This document shows, piece after piece, positions 8,576 through 16,121 of a DNA stretch of 48,224 nucleotides. Location: positions 1-48,224 of the forward strand of contig CANLSF010000010.1 in the NCBI GenBank assembly GCA_947493695.1, in the 5' to 3' direction. Position numbers and translations under genes: made by a program. Below the pieces are notes generated by a model. That model saw only the letters and a list, made by a program, of their open reading frames with translations. It made no database searches and was not told the origin of the DNA. Source of the stretch: an uncultured Kiloniellaceae bacterium (GTDB taxonomy: Bacteria > Pseudomonadota > Alphaproteobacteria > Kiloniellales > Kiloniellaceae). How positions within the stretch are numbered: the first letter of the stretch is position 1; every line of letters starts with the position of its first letter.

Positions 8576-9402
8576 CAGCAAGCCTCCAGTGAACTGCGAA
8601 GCCGTGACGCAATGGCCATGAACTCCGGCGTTTCACGCATTTTCAGACGACGTGGATAAGGCAAGTCCACGTCGACGATTTCATGAATCCGACCGGGATG
8701 CGCTGCCAGCATCAGAACGCGCTGCCCCAGGAAGGCCGCCTCAGGAATCGAGTGAGTGACAAAGAGAATCGTGGTTTTGGTCTCCTGCCAGATCTGCAGA
8801 ATCTGTTCATTAAGATGGTCACGGGTGATTTCATCCAGTGCCCCGAAGGGCTCGTCCATCAGCAGCAAACGCGGCTTGCAGACGAGTGCCCGGGCAATGG
8901 CCACCCGCTGGCGCATGCCACCCGAGAGCTCATGAGGCAGAGCGTTTTCACGCCCCTTCAGCCCGACCAGATCGAGCAACTCCTCCGGTGTCAGATCACT
9001 CTTGGGCAACTCCGCACCCTGCTTCCGACCCATTTCCAACGGCAGGCGCACATTTTCTAACGCCGTCCGCCAGGGCAAGAGCGTGGCATCCTGGAATACG
9101 AAGGAAAATTCGCGTGCAAGACGGGCCTGCTCAGTCTGCTTGCCGAAGATGACAACCTTGCCAGCGGACGCCGGGACAAGATCAGACACGACCCTCAGCA
9201 ATGTCGATTTACCACAGCCCGAGGGACCGAGAATGGTGAGAAACTCACCTTCGGCGACGCTCAAGGATATATCCTTGAGCGCCTGAAGCGAGCCGAAGGA
9301 AACCGAAACCCTCTCGAGGTCTGCCGCGACAGCCTTAGGCCTGCACACGGCATCCTTAAGCGGTTCGATCTCCAGGGGGTTAAGTAACGCGGGCTTGGGC
9401 AT
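8575..9402 (-). CDS. ABC transporter ATP-binding protein, NitT/TauT (SsuB-like) family
   Basis: The protein has Walker A GPSGCGKST, signature LSGGMRQRVAIARAL, Walker B LLLMDEPFGALDE and a switch histidine in FVTHSIPEA, all in order. The ATG at 9402 is preferred because GAGG lies nine bases upstream, giving 275 residues. A TTG at 9417 would overlap the TGA of the binding-protein gene but has no good ribosome site. It energises the importer with the adjoining permease. The short N-terminal extension before the first strand has no recognised motif. Confidence 0.93.
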   Translation of the reverse strand: MPKPALLNPLEIEPLKDAVCRPKAVAADLERVSVSFGSLQALKDISLSVAEGEFLTILGPSGCGKSTLLRVVSDLVPASAGKVVIFGKQTEQARLAREFSFVFQDATLLPWRTALENVRLPLEMGRKQGAELPKSDLTPEELLDLVGLKGRENALPHELSGGMRQRVAIARALVCKPRLLLMDEPFGALDEITRDHLNEQILQIWQETKTTILFVTHSIPEAAFLGQRVLMLAAHPGRIHEIVDVDLPYPRRLKMRETPEFMAIASRLRSSLEAC

Positions 9403-9413
9403 GAGTGCTGGCC

Positions 9414-10457
9414 TCAACCGGCTTTCGGACGATCAGCCGCCGTAGCCTCTAGAATGGACGTCGTCATGACATCGTCCACAGTTGGAACGTCATTCTTGAA
9501 CTGGCCGAGATCCGCATAGGTCTTGATCTGCGTTTCCCAGTTCTCACGCTTCATGGTGCCCCAGCCACCGGCTTTGGTTTCGGCGTTGAAGACATAGTTC
9601 AGAATGAGTCCGACGGCCTCGCGTTCCGACGCAGCATCCAGATTGGGATAGCGTTCGACCAGCGCATCGACGGCTGCATCGGGGTTCTGACGTACCCAGT
9701 CCCAGCCTCGCGCCGTTGCACTGATGAATGCCGCCAGCTTATCCGAGTGCTGATCCAGGGTTTCATCGGTGACGTAGTAGGGATTGGCGTAAAGCTGAAT
9801 GCCGGCATCCCAAAGCCGCATATCGACCCGCTGGTCACCCATAATCTTCAGGGCATTGATGTTGGACTGCCAGCCGGTAACCGCTTGGACCTGTCCTGTC
9901 ATTAGGGGCCCCATGTCACCGCCCATCACAACGACCTTCACATCGTCTTCTGAAATTCCATGCTTGGCCAGCAAAGCCCGCAAAAGAATCCTTGCCGTGC
10001 CCTGTGTCGCAATGGTTTTACCGATCATGTCCTTAGGCTCGTTGATCGGATCTTTCTTGAGCGAGAAATAAGTGAAGGGGTGCTGCTGGTATCCGGCGGC
10101 AATGCACTTGATCGGAATTCCGGCCGAGCGCGCCAGCATAAGCGACGGACTGGACGAGAGCTGTCCAATGTTGGAGCGTCCCGACGCAACGGACGCAACA
10201 CCATCAACGTTGGGACCGCCCGCAACGATGTTCAGCGAGAGCCCCGCGTCTTTGTAATAACCCAGTTTATCGGCGGCGACTTCGCCGAGCTGACCATTGG
10301 AGATCAGCCAACCGAGCTGCATGGAAATCTCGAATTCCTCGGCACGTGCCGAGCGGGATACGCCGATCATGCTGCCGGTCAGCGCCGCGCCGGTTGCGAG
10401 CCCCATACCTTGAATGAATTGACGACGGTGAACACTGTTATTGAAAAACTTAGCCAT
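9414..10457 (-). CDS. ABC transporter substrate-binding protein (NMT1/THI5-like) with Tat signal
   Basis: The 347-residue protein begins with a twin-arginine signal (HRRQFIQG at about residues 11-18), then a hydrophobic stretch and an ARAEE cleavage region. It should therefore be exported folded to the periplasm. The body has the two-lobe NMT1/THI5-like pattern seen in SsuA, TauA and pyrimidine-precursor binding proteins (QLGWLISNGQ near the mature N-terminus). It is the first gene of the operon, with an AGGAGG ribosome site, and is divergent from a LysR gene. Tat export of such proteins is common in Alphaproteobacteria. The ligand is unknown. Confidence 0.9.
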   Translation of the reverse strand: MAKFFNNSVHRRQFIQGMGLATGAALTGSMIGVSRSARAEEFEISMQLGWLISNGQLGEVAADKLGYYKDAGLSLNIVAGGPNVDGVASVASGRSNIGQLSSSPSLMLARSAGIPIKCIAAGYQQHPFTYFSLKKDPINEPKDMIGKTIATQGTARILLRALLAKHGISEDDVKVVVMGGDMGPLMTGQVQAVTGWQSNINALKIMGDQRVDMRLWDAGIQLYANPYYVTDETLDQHSDKLAAFISATARGWDWVRQNPDAAVDALVERYPNLDAASEREAVGLILNYVFNAETKAGGWGTMKRENWETQIKTYADLGQFKNDVPTVDDVMTTSILEATAADRPKAG

Positions 10458-10658
10458 CCTGTCCTCCTGCTTCGCCGACCGGGATTCTTATTTTGTTTGC
10501 TGTGGGTCGACCGTTCCGCTGCTTTCGTTAAAGTTCACGTCCCCCCTGAACGTGGAAAAATGACTATATCGTTAAGCAGTGTGATGCATGATGAAGTTTT
10601 TTTCGTCTATAGTGATGCCGTTTCGGCATCGCCCTTGATAAATAAGGACTCTCACTTC
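10458..10658. promoter_or_regulatory. Divergent promoter region between transporter operon and LysR gene
   Basis: These 201 bp separate the binding-protein start (minus) from the LysR start (plus). They contain a perfect inverted repeat, GATGCCG at 10614-10620 and CGGCATC at 10624-10630 with a TTT spacer, 29 bp before the LysR start codon. LysR proteins usually bind such dyads in the region shared with their target operon and repress themselves from it. No convincing -35/-10 pair was assigned. Confidence 0.6.
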
Positions 10659-11561
10659 ATGCACCATCCTCTGCTTCGTTACATCGATGAGGTCGCGCGC
10701 CAGGGATCGATCCGAAAGGCGGCGAAGGTCATGAACGTCGCCTCTTCCGCTGTAAACCGGCAAATCCTCAAGGCCGAAGCCGAATTCGACACGCGTCTTT
10801 TTGACCGATTGCCCGAGGGTGTGGAGCTCACCGCTGCCGGACGTGTTGTTGTCGAACATTGCCGCCGCACCCTCTACGACTATCGCAATCTGCGCGCCGC
10901 CATCGACGATATCCGTGATCTTCGGACCGGTCACATCCATATCTCGACGCTCGACTCCGCGACCTTTGGATTCCTACCCCAGGTCATGGACGACTTCAGC
11001 AACGAATACCCGGGGGTCTCTTTTACCGTGGCAACCGCCGGTCCTGACCAAACCATAGAGGCCGTGGCCAAGGGGCTCGTCCACGTTGGGCTAAGCTTCA
11101 CACGGGACCTACATCCGGATGTACGGGTTGTTGCTGAAAAACCCTCTCCTTTCGGCGTTATCATGCGCCCGGATCACCCATTGGCCGATAGACACTATGT
11201 CACTGTGGAAGATTGTGTCGGCTTCCCGCTGGTGCGCACCATGGATGCCCGCGGCAAGACCTCCATCATCGATCAGGAGATCGATACCGCCGTCCTGCCG
11301 CTTTCCACGATTTTCTATACCAACGCCCACATCATGGCCAAACACGCAATCAGAGCCGGGCGCGGAATCGGCATTTACACCAAGGTCGGTTTTTTATCGG
11401 ACATCAAGTCGGGAGAACTCCGCTTCGTCCCCTTGGCCGAACGGATTCTCAGCGAATACAAGATCGGCGCCATCGTCTCGGCACACAAAAACATCGAGAC
11501 CTCCGCGCATCTTTTCGTCAATGCGATCGAACGGCACTTCCGGAAAATGGACTTTACGTAG
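10659..11561 (+). CDS. LysR-family transcriptional regulator
   Basis: The frame is open far upstream, but the ATG at 10659 has AAGGA ten bases before it and gives 300 residues, the usual LysR length. The N-terminal winged helix-turn-helix covers about residues 1-62 (GSIRKAAKVMNVASSAVNRQI). The inducer-binding domain follows from about residue 90. It is divergent from the ABC importer and catabolic operon and most likely regulates it in response to the imported compound or a pathway product. Regulation of this operon is inferred from position only. Confidence 0.93.
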   Translation: MHHPLLRYIDEVARQGSIRKAAKVMNVASSAVNRQILKAEAEFDTRLFDRLPEGVELTAAGRVVVEHCRRTLYDYRNLRAAIDDIRDLRTGHIHISTLDSATFGFLPQVMDDFSNEYPGVSFTVATAGPDQTIEAVAKGLVHVGLSFTRDLHPDVRVVAEKPSPFGVIMRPDHPLADRHYVTVEDCVGFPLVRTMDARGKTSIIDQEIDTAVLPLSTIFYTNAHIMAKHAIRAGRGIGIYTKVGFLSDIKSGELRFVPLAERILSEYKIGAIVSAHKNIETSAHLFVNAIERHFRKMDFT

Positions 11562-11624
11562 TAGAGGCGCGCTCAAATCCGGACGAAGACATCAGCCGAA
11601 ATCCGGCACGACGAATGCCTCTCC

Positions 11625-11768
11625 CTAAGATGCCCTGTCGGTCAATACCGCTTCAATGACCTTTAGAACTCCGGCGCACTTCTGAGGATTCAGAGCGTTG
11701 GGATGAGGCGAACCGAACTGACCAATATCGTTGTCGAAGTACTTCCCTGAGGCTGCCAGGATTGAGTT
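11625..11768 (-). pseudogene. Remnant resembling the C-terminal tail of a short-chain dehydrogenase
   Basis: On the minus strand an open stretch of 47 codons ends in TAG at 11625-11627. It reads through SGKYFDNDIGQFGSPHP and then ALNPQKCAGVLKVIEAVL. This looks like the last 35-40 residues of an SDR-family oxidoreductase (the SGKYF.....PHPDALD type of tail). No Rossmann domain precedes it; the stretch follows directly, in frame, after the stop of the coiled-coil protein gene. It is therefore a gene fragment left by deletion or insertion. The family assignment rests on recognition of a short motif and could be wrong. Confidence 0.5.
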
Positions 11769-11798
11769 GCCTTGAGCCGGGACAAGTTCAGCCCAACC

Positions 11799-12506
11799 TC
11801 AGCGCAGGTAGGATTTGGCGGCCAGGCTTCGAAACTCTGGACGAAGGTCACTGGGCATTCCCCAGGACAAATCGGCCAGCACAATCCGGTAGACTTCCTT
11901 CCATTGAGGAGACTCTGCATCGGAAAGCTCGTCTTTCCATTTGGTCAGGAGCTTCTGGATTTCGGAAACGTTGTGGTAATCAGGCCAGGCTTCAACGGCA
12001 TCCCCAAAAGCTTCAAGCGCGACCTCCACGTCCCTCTCCAGCAAGGCAGAAAACCCTCGGCGTTCCATCGCGGACACTTTTTGCACGCGCGTCTCAACGG
12101 AACCAGAAGGTGCGGCGGGTTGGGTAGGTATCGCAGTGGGTGCGGTCTGCTGAATCTGCTCAACACCCCGTGTCAGCCGACTGGAAAGCTTCGTAAGTTT
12201 GCTCTCGATATCGGCAGACACCTGTTCCGAAGCTTCGGACGCCGTCCCACCATCGCTGGTCTGCTGCGCCTGCAGCAGCGCACGGATATCGGCAATCTCC
12301 TCCTTCGCCTGTTCCTCAAGCTGTTCAATCTGTGGGCCAATCCGGACAACACCCGCCAGCTCGACCTCTCGGCTCTCGAGGATTTGTCTGACATCATCCT
12401 GAAACAGAACAACAATCACGAGCGCGATCACCGGCCACATGAAGGTTCGCAGATAGTCCAGGACCAAGCGACCGAGCGCGTAGCGGTCACCACCATCGGA
12501 AGCCAT
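11799..12506 (-). CDS. Membrane-anchored coiled-coil protein of unknown function
   Basis: The ATG at 12506 has GGAGGAG nine bases upstream and gives 235 residues; a longer start lacks this. One membrane segment lies near residues 22-38 (FMWPVIALVIVVLFQ). A Glu/Gln-rich coiled coil runs to about residue 130, followed by an Ala/Pro-rich linker. The helical C-terminal part (about 145-235) resembles a degenerate TPR-type pair (ALLERDVEVALEAFGDAVEAWPDYHN). The N-in topology would place the coiled coil in the periplasm. No family was recognised. It is divergent from mtgA, so an envelope role is possible but unproven. Confidence 0.7.
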   Translation of the reverse strand: MASDGGDRYALGRLVLDYLRTFMWPVIALVIVVLFQDDVRQILESREVELAGVVRIGPQIEQLEEQAKEEIADIRALLQAQQTSDGGTASEASEQVSADIESKLTKLSSRLTRGVEQIQQTAPTAIPTQPAAPSGSVETRVQKVSAMERRGFSALLERDVEVALEAFGDAVEAWPDYHNVSEIQKLLTKWKDELSDAESPQWKEVYRIVLADLSWGMPSDLRPEFRSLAAKSYLR

Positions 12507-12600
12507 AACTCTGTTCTCCTCCAGCACAGTCGATGCGCAATCCTATACGCGAAAAAAACCCATAGGCACAAGAATGGTTTATCCGATCCAACTGGAGAAT

Positions 12601-12631
12601 CAAATAGATAAGATCGCTAACGATCTATTTG
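12601..12631. repeat. Inverted repeat between divergent genes
   Basis: Perfect 9-bp arms CAAATAGAT (12601-12609) and ATCTATTTG (12623-12631) enclose 13 bases, which contain a second nested GATCG/CGATC dyad. It lies in the 253-bp gap between the coiled-coil protein gene (minus) and mtgA (plus), so it is a candidate operator or a leader hairpin. No regulator can be assigned. Confidence 0.5.
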
Positions 12632-12759
12632 CGAGAATGCGTTTGTGTCCAAGCCACAGGTCCGAATAAGAACACACACACCTGCTCCACGGCTTCCCTT
12701 GCCTGAAGCAACCGGAAGGTTTATCTGCTTCCCTGGTTCGACGGGACAAAAGCGGCTCA

Positions 12760-13431
12760 ATGAAGTTTTTGAAACGACTCCTAAAAAAGGCCGCCAAGTT
12801 GATGACACTGGCACTGCTGCTCGTTGTTGGCTTGGTTCTGCTGTTTCGGTTTGTGCCTCCGCCTTTCACTCCACTAATGTTATTGCGCGACGCTCCGATT
12901 GAGAAGCAGTGGGTCTCCCTGGAAGAGATAGCCCCCGCCCTGCCCCAGGCTGTTATTGCCGCCGAAGACAATCTCTTCTGTTCGCACTGGGGGTTCGATC
13001 TCAAGTCTCTTCAATCTGCAGTCCTGGCCTTTGCGAGCGGCGAACGCGCAGGCGGCGGCTCGACGATCTCAATGCAGACCGCCAAGAACCTCTTCCTCTG
13101 GCCGGAACGCAGCGTTTTCCGCAAATTGCTGGAAGCGCCGGTAACCTTGATGATCGAGGCCAGCTGGCCGAAAAGCAGAATCCTGGAGGTGTATCTCAAC
13201 ATCGCCGAATGGGGCCCCGGTATCTATGGCGCAGAGGCCGCTTCAAACTTTCACTTTGGTAAAGCGGCGAAATCGTTGAGCCGGACCGAAGCAGCCCGCC
13301 TTGCCGCCGTTCTGCCGAACCCGAGAAAATGGTCTGCCGGAAAGCCTGGAAACTATGTGCGCCGCCGGACGAAAATTATCAATCGGCGGATCACGCAACT
13401 CGGGCCTATGCTCAACTGCGCAACACCTTGA
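12760..13431 (+). CDS. mtgA: Monofunctional peptidoglycan transglycosylase MtgA
   Basis: The 223-residue protein has one N-terminal membrane helix (about residues 14-31) and a single GT51 glycosyltransferase domain. The catalytic glutamate is Glu69 in the AAEDNLF motif. The next conserved blocks are GGSTISMQTAKNLFLW and LNIAEWGPGIYGAEAA. There is no transpeptidase domain. It polymerises lipid II glycan strands in the periplasm. The ribosome site before the ATG is weak. Its neighbours are not cell-wall genes; the main rod cluster lies 13 kb away. Confidence 0.95.
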   Translation: MKFLKRLLKKAAKLMTLALLLVVGLVLLFRFVPPPFTPLMLLRDAPIEKQWVSLEEIAPALPQAVIAAEDNLFCSHWGFDLKSLQSAVLAFASGERAGGGSTISMQTAKNLFLWPERSVFRKLLEAPVTLMIEASWPKSRILEVYLNIAEWGPGIYGAEAASNFHFGKAAKSLSRTEAARLAAVLPNPRKWSAGKPGNYVRRRTKIINRRITQLGPMLNCATP

Positions 13432-13523
13432 ACCTCCGTTGGACGGCTTTCCTTCCCGGCGCTCGAAACTCCATTGCCGCTACATGATTGGCGAATGGAA
13501 AATGCGCGCAATGACCGCATTGA

Positions 13524-13545
13524 CATATATGTGTGCCCATATATG
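13524..13545. promoter_or_regulatory. Paired CATATATG palindromes, candidate operator
   Basis: Two copies of the 8-bp palindrome CATATATG (13524-13531 and 13538-13545) are spaced by six bases. CATT flanks one side and AATG the other, making a larger imperfect dyad. They lie about 140 bp upstream of the ArsR/SqrR-like gene. Regulators of that family bind AT-rich dyads near their own promoters, so autoregulation is the simplest reading. Confidence 0.45.
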
Positions 13546-13682
13546 AATGAGCCACTTAATACTGTTGAAAATCGGCGCCTTTTATTGGAATTAGACAATC
13601 TAAAAGACCCTTGGGGCTTCAAACGATATCAACTGGCACCCAAATCAGACTGAGCATCCTCGATAAGACGGCTTCGGATAAA

Positions 13683-14048
13683 ATGGTGAAAGAGAACCCA
13701 CATTCTGACTCAAGCAGCGACTTAGCTCTGCTGGACGGCGACCTTCAGAGCATGGACGAGATGATCTCGAACGCACGGGCGGCGAGTGACTTTCTGAAGG
13801 CGATTGCCCATGAACACCGCTTGCTGATCCTTTGCATATTGGCCGAAGGAGAGAAATCGGTCCGTGAGCTCGAGCTCAAGCTGAACATGCGTCAACCCAG
13901 CGTTTCCCAACAGCTTGCCCGACTGAGAGCCGAGGATCTGGTTGCGACCAGGAGAGATGGCAAAACCATCTACTATTCGCTCTCCAGTGACCATGCTCGT
14001 GAGTTGATTTCGGTGCTTTACCGCATGTTCTGCGGACCCAAATCCTAA
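13683..14048 (+). CDS. ArsR-family regulator of the SqrR/BigR persulfide-sensing type
   Basis: The 121-residue winged-helix protein has a recognition helix in RQPSVSQQLARLRAE and a wing in RRDGKTIYYSL. Cys51 (LLILCIL) and Cys117 (RMFCG) are 66 residues apart. This is the spacing of Cys41 and Cys107 in Rhodobacter SqrR, where reactive sulfur species form a tetrasulfide bridge and relieve repression. No metal-site cysteine cluster typical of ArsR or SmtB is seen. No sulfide:quinone oxidoreductase, persulfide dioxygenase or rhodanese gene is adjacent, so its targets are unknown. The start chosen is the first ATG; upstream TTG codons are less likely. Confidence 0.88.
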   Translation: MVKENPHSDSSSDLALLDGDLQSMDEMISNARAASDFLKAIAHEHRLLILCILAEGEKSVRELELKLNMRQPSVSQQLARLRAEDLVATRRDGKTIYYSLSSDHARELISVLYRMFCGPKS

Positions 14049-14353
14049 TCGGACTATTAAATCGACAGCTTCTTACTTCATTCAGACTTCGAGACTAGAA
14101 TTGAAGCCCGTCACCCCAGGAGCGCAAGTAACGTAACTGGCTCATTCTACGATCTTTACATGATCTTCGAGGAAGAAAAATCCGCAATCCCGAGTTGATA
14201 TGCGGATGGCCCTCGCTATGCTGGCCGGGTTGGCCGTCCTACGTTGGTCCAGAACGAAGGCCTGTTGCACCTGGCGATTTCCTGCGCTTAACAAATGAAT
14301 TGATTTTATGAAACGACACTCCTCCAAATTTCGACTGACATGGAGTTGATGTC
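14049..14353. other. Intergenic region, no gene recognised
   Basis: These 305 bp between the SqrR-like gene and the PAS-fold gene hold no frame with convincing coding character. A 7-bp inverted repeat, ATCCGCA at 14180-14186 and TGCGGAT at 14201-14207, is the only clear structure. No T-run follows it on either strand. Confidence 0.6.
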
Positions 14354-14818
14354 ATGAGCCTTACACTTGGCGAAGTCACATCGCCGGACAATCTCTACCC
14401 GCCCTTGAGACACCTTTACGGATTGTGGCGTAGCAAGCTGGCAGATGACGGCAGCCTGCCGGCGCGCTCAGACTTCGATCCGACTGAAATACTGGCAGAT
14501 TTCCTGCCTTACATCACGCTATTCGATGTTGTTCGAAGCGATGAAAGACTCCGGTTCTATATCCGCCTGGTTGGTACCGGTATTGTTGAAGAGATCGGCC
14601 GAGACACAACAGGCACGTTCCTCGACGAGTTACCGAGTATGTCCCGGATCATTGAGCGTGCGGAATGGATAGTCGTGAACCGGCAACCGATCTACGTGGA
14701 AAACCAACCACTGACCTGGACGTCAATGGACTATAAAAACTACTCCGCATTGGGGGTTCCGCTCGCGTCAGATGGCACGAACGTCGATAAAATATTTTAT
14801 CAAATGGCGTTTTCCTGA
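14354..14818 (+). CDS. PAS-fold protein of the PAS_5 (PF07310-like) family
   Basis: The 154-residue soluble protein matches a family common in Alphaproteobacteria. It has an LW..K....LPAR.DFDP N-terminal block, LADFLPYITLFDV in the middle, and FYIRLVGTGIVEEIGRDTTG followed by a C-terminal beta segment. Single-domain members are thought to be sensors or partners in signalling, but no biochemical role is established. GGAG lies eight bases before the ATG. It stands alone, without a kinase or cyclase neighbour, after the SqrR-like gene on the same strand; a 305-bp gap argues against one transcript. Confidence 0.8.
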   Translation: MSLTLGEVTSPDNLYPPLRHLYGLWRSKLADDGSLPARSDFDPTEILADFLPYITLFDVVRSDERLRFYIRLVGTGIVEEIGRDTTGTFLDELPSMSRIIERAEWIVVNRQPIYVENQPLTWTSMDYKNYSALGVPLASDGTNVDKIFYQMAFS

Positions 14819-15185
14819 CGCCTCACGGTTGCAATATCTCACCTCTTTGTAAGGCGATGAAATCTTCAAGTTACCCGAATTGTGTCGATATTTTTTACAC
14901 TAATCGTATACAAATAATATTCTTTTCAAGTATATGACATAACTCACTTTTGCGTCGATCAAACACAGTAACGTCGACACTTAACTGTCGGAATTTTATA
15001 CAATGCATACAAATAAAAATTAATTACAAAGCATAAGTCTTTGAAATTTATAAGAATTACAAGTTTGGCCTATAAATTGCTATTAGAGAAATAAATCCCA
15101 CGATGGGTATGGTGGCGAAACCATAGATTCCTTACAGCCATGCGGCGAATCGCAGCGTTATGATGAATCGCTTATGGAGACAGTT
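14819..15185. other. AT-rich intergenic region with stacked small hairpins near its 3' end
   Basis: The 367-bp gap is much more AT-rich than the surrounding genes and has no gene. Its last part (15097-15154) holds three short dyads in a row. The first is CCCA-cga-TGGG at 15097-15107. The second is TATGGT-ggcgaa-ACCATA at 15108-15125. The third is TGCG-gcgaat-CGCA at 15141-15154. The second and third both present the sequence GGCGAA in or at the loop. This suggests a structured 5' leader for the next gene. It matched no riboswitch class that I could recognise. Confidence 0.5.
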
Positions 15186-16034
15186 ATGCGGACAGCGTTA
15201 AAGGGAAACTACAGCGCCACGCTCAGCGGCTTTGCGGTTATTCTCTTTGCGTATTCGCTTGCTCAGGCCAGCCCCATTACCCAGAATACACAGACGCAGG
15301 GAACGACTGCTGCAGCAACGAGCTTAGCGCCCACGGCTGTGCAAAGGGGTAAAACGAGAAATCCAGTGGTTCGGATCAAACCTGCCGATCTGATCACTTC
15401 TGCGCCTGTGAAATCAGCGAAAGCTCATAAAACGAGCCCGAAGCCGACCCCGGAAAACTCCAGTAATCTAAGATCAAACTCCCAAGAAATTCCCGAGATT
15501 CCATGGGAAACGATAGAGCACGCGCTCAAACGACAAAACCTGCCCTCTTCAGCAATGCGCGAGCCCAGGGTTGTTGTCGGCGGTGATTATCAGCAACTCA
15601 TCACCAATGCGCTGCCTGATTTTGGCTTGGAGGTTGTCAATTTGCAGGGGCCTCAAGACATCCCAATTCTGGACTTTCTGAAAACCCAATCGGCCACACT
15701 TTCCACCGAGATTGCTATCTACACCAGCGACCTCGCCCAGCCCGAACACAACATCGCAATGGCCAGCAACGGTAACCTCGATACGGGAGAGGAGATAGCT
15801 GGCTCCGACGTTCTCGGGTCGTCGGAAGATCGGCCCTTCAAGCTCAAAACCCTGTTCTTCTGGGGATTGGGCTTACTGGTCCTGTACACTTTGCTCGATG
15901 CGATTTTTGCGAAACTCAGGCGACAGGATCCAGCTCAGCCCCGCGACGTTGAACAGGAAAGTCGTTCAAAGGTGAGACGGCCCCGGCGCCGACGTTCATT
16001 TGGCAGATCGCGCGCGCGTCACAAGCACAGTTAG
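15186..16034 (+). CDS. Hypothetical protein with signal peptide and C-terminal membrane anchor
   Basis: The ATG at 15186 has GGAGA five bases upstream and gives 282 residues; an ATG twelve bases earlier is less well placed. The N-terminus is a signal peptide (residues 1 to about 28, ending LAQAS). A Thr/Ser/Pro/Lys-rich disordered stretch follows to about residue 95, then a compact region of about 100 residues. Near residue 220 there is a single membrane helix (TLFFWGLGLLVLYTLLDAIF). The tail is a strongly basic Arg-rich cytoplasmic segment (RRPRRRRSFGRSRARHKHS). The layout, periplasmic domain, helix, basic tail, recalls surface-sorting anchors, but no PEP-CTERM or LPXTG motif is present. No family was recognised. 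Confidence 0.65.
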   Translation: MRTALKGNYSATLSGFAVILFAYSLAQASPITQNTQTQGTTAAATSLAPTAVQRGKTRNPVVRIKPADLITSAPVKSAKAHKTSPKPTPENSSNLRSNSQEIPEIPWETIEHALKRQNLPSSAMREPRVVVGGDYQQLITNALPDFGLEVVNLQGPQDIPILDFLKTQSATLSTEIAIYTSDLAQPEHNIAMASNGNLDTGEEIAGSDVLGSSEDRPFKLKTLFFWGLGLLVLYTLLDAIFAKLRRQDPAQPRDVEQESRSKVRRPRRRRSFGRSRARHKHS

Positions 16035-16076
16035 CCGATCGTTAGAGAAATATCGCTTGAGTCGGTGTTGCAGGAG

Positions 16077-16110
16077 GAATGAGATGCTTCCCCAAGGCAT
16101 GATCTCATTC
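16077..16110. terminator. Hairpin between convergent genes, possible terminator
   Basis: Arms GAATGAGAT (16077-16085) and ATCTCATTC (16102-16110) are perfectly complementary, with extra GC pairing possible inside. They lie between the stops of two convergent genes (16034 and 16122). No clear T-run follows, so a bidirectional terminator is only a guess. Confidence 0.35.
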
Positions 16111-16121
16111 GACGAAACGAC

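Noticed and set aside
9960-10658. In-frame N-terminal extension of the LysR gene
   Set aside because: It would run antisense through the binding-protein gene; the ATG at 10659 has a ribosome site and gives the normal family length.
14201-14300. Short hydrophobic frame in the gap before the PAS-fold gene
   Set aside because: No ribosome site, no conserved motif, and the frame is only about 30 codons.
15097-15154. Possible cyclic-di-GMP or other known riboswitch
   Set aside because: The hairpin order and conserved core bases of the known classes I can recall are not present.
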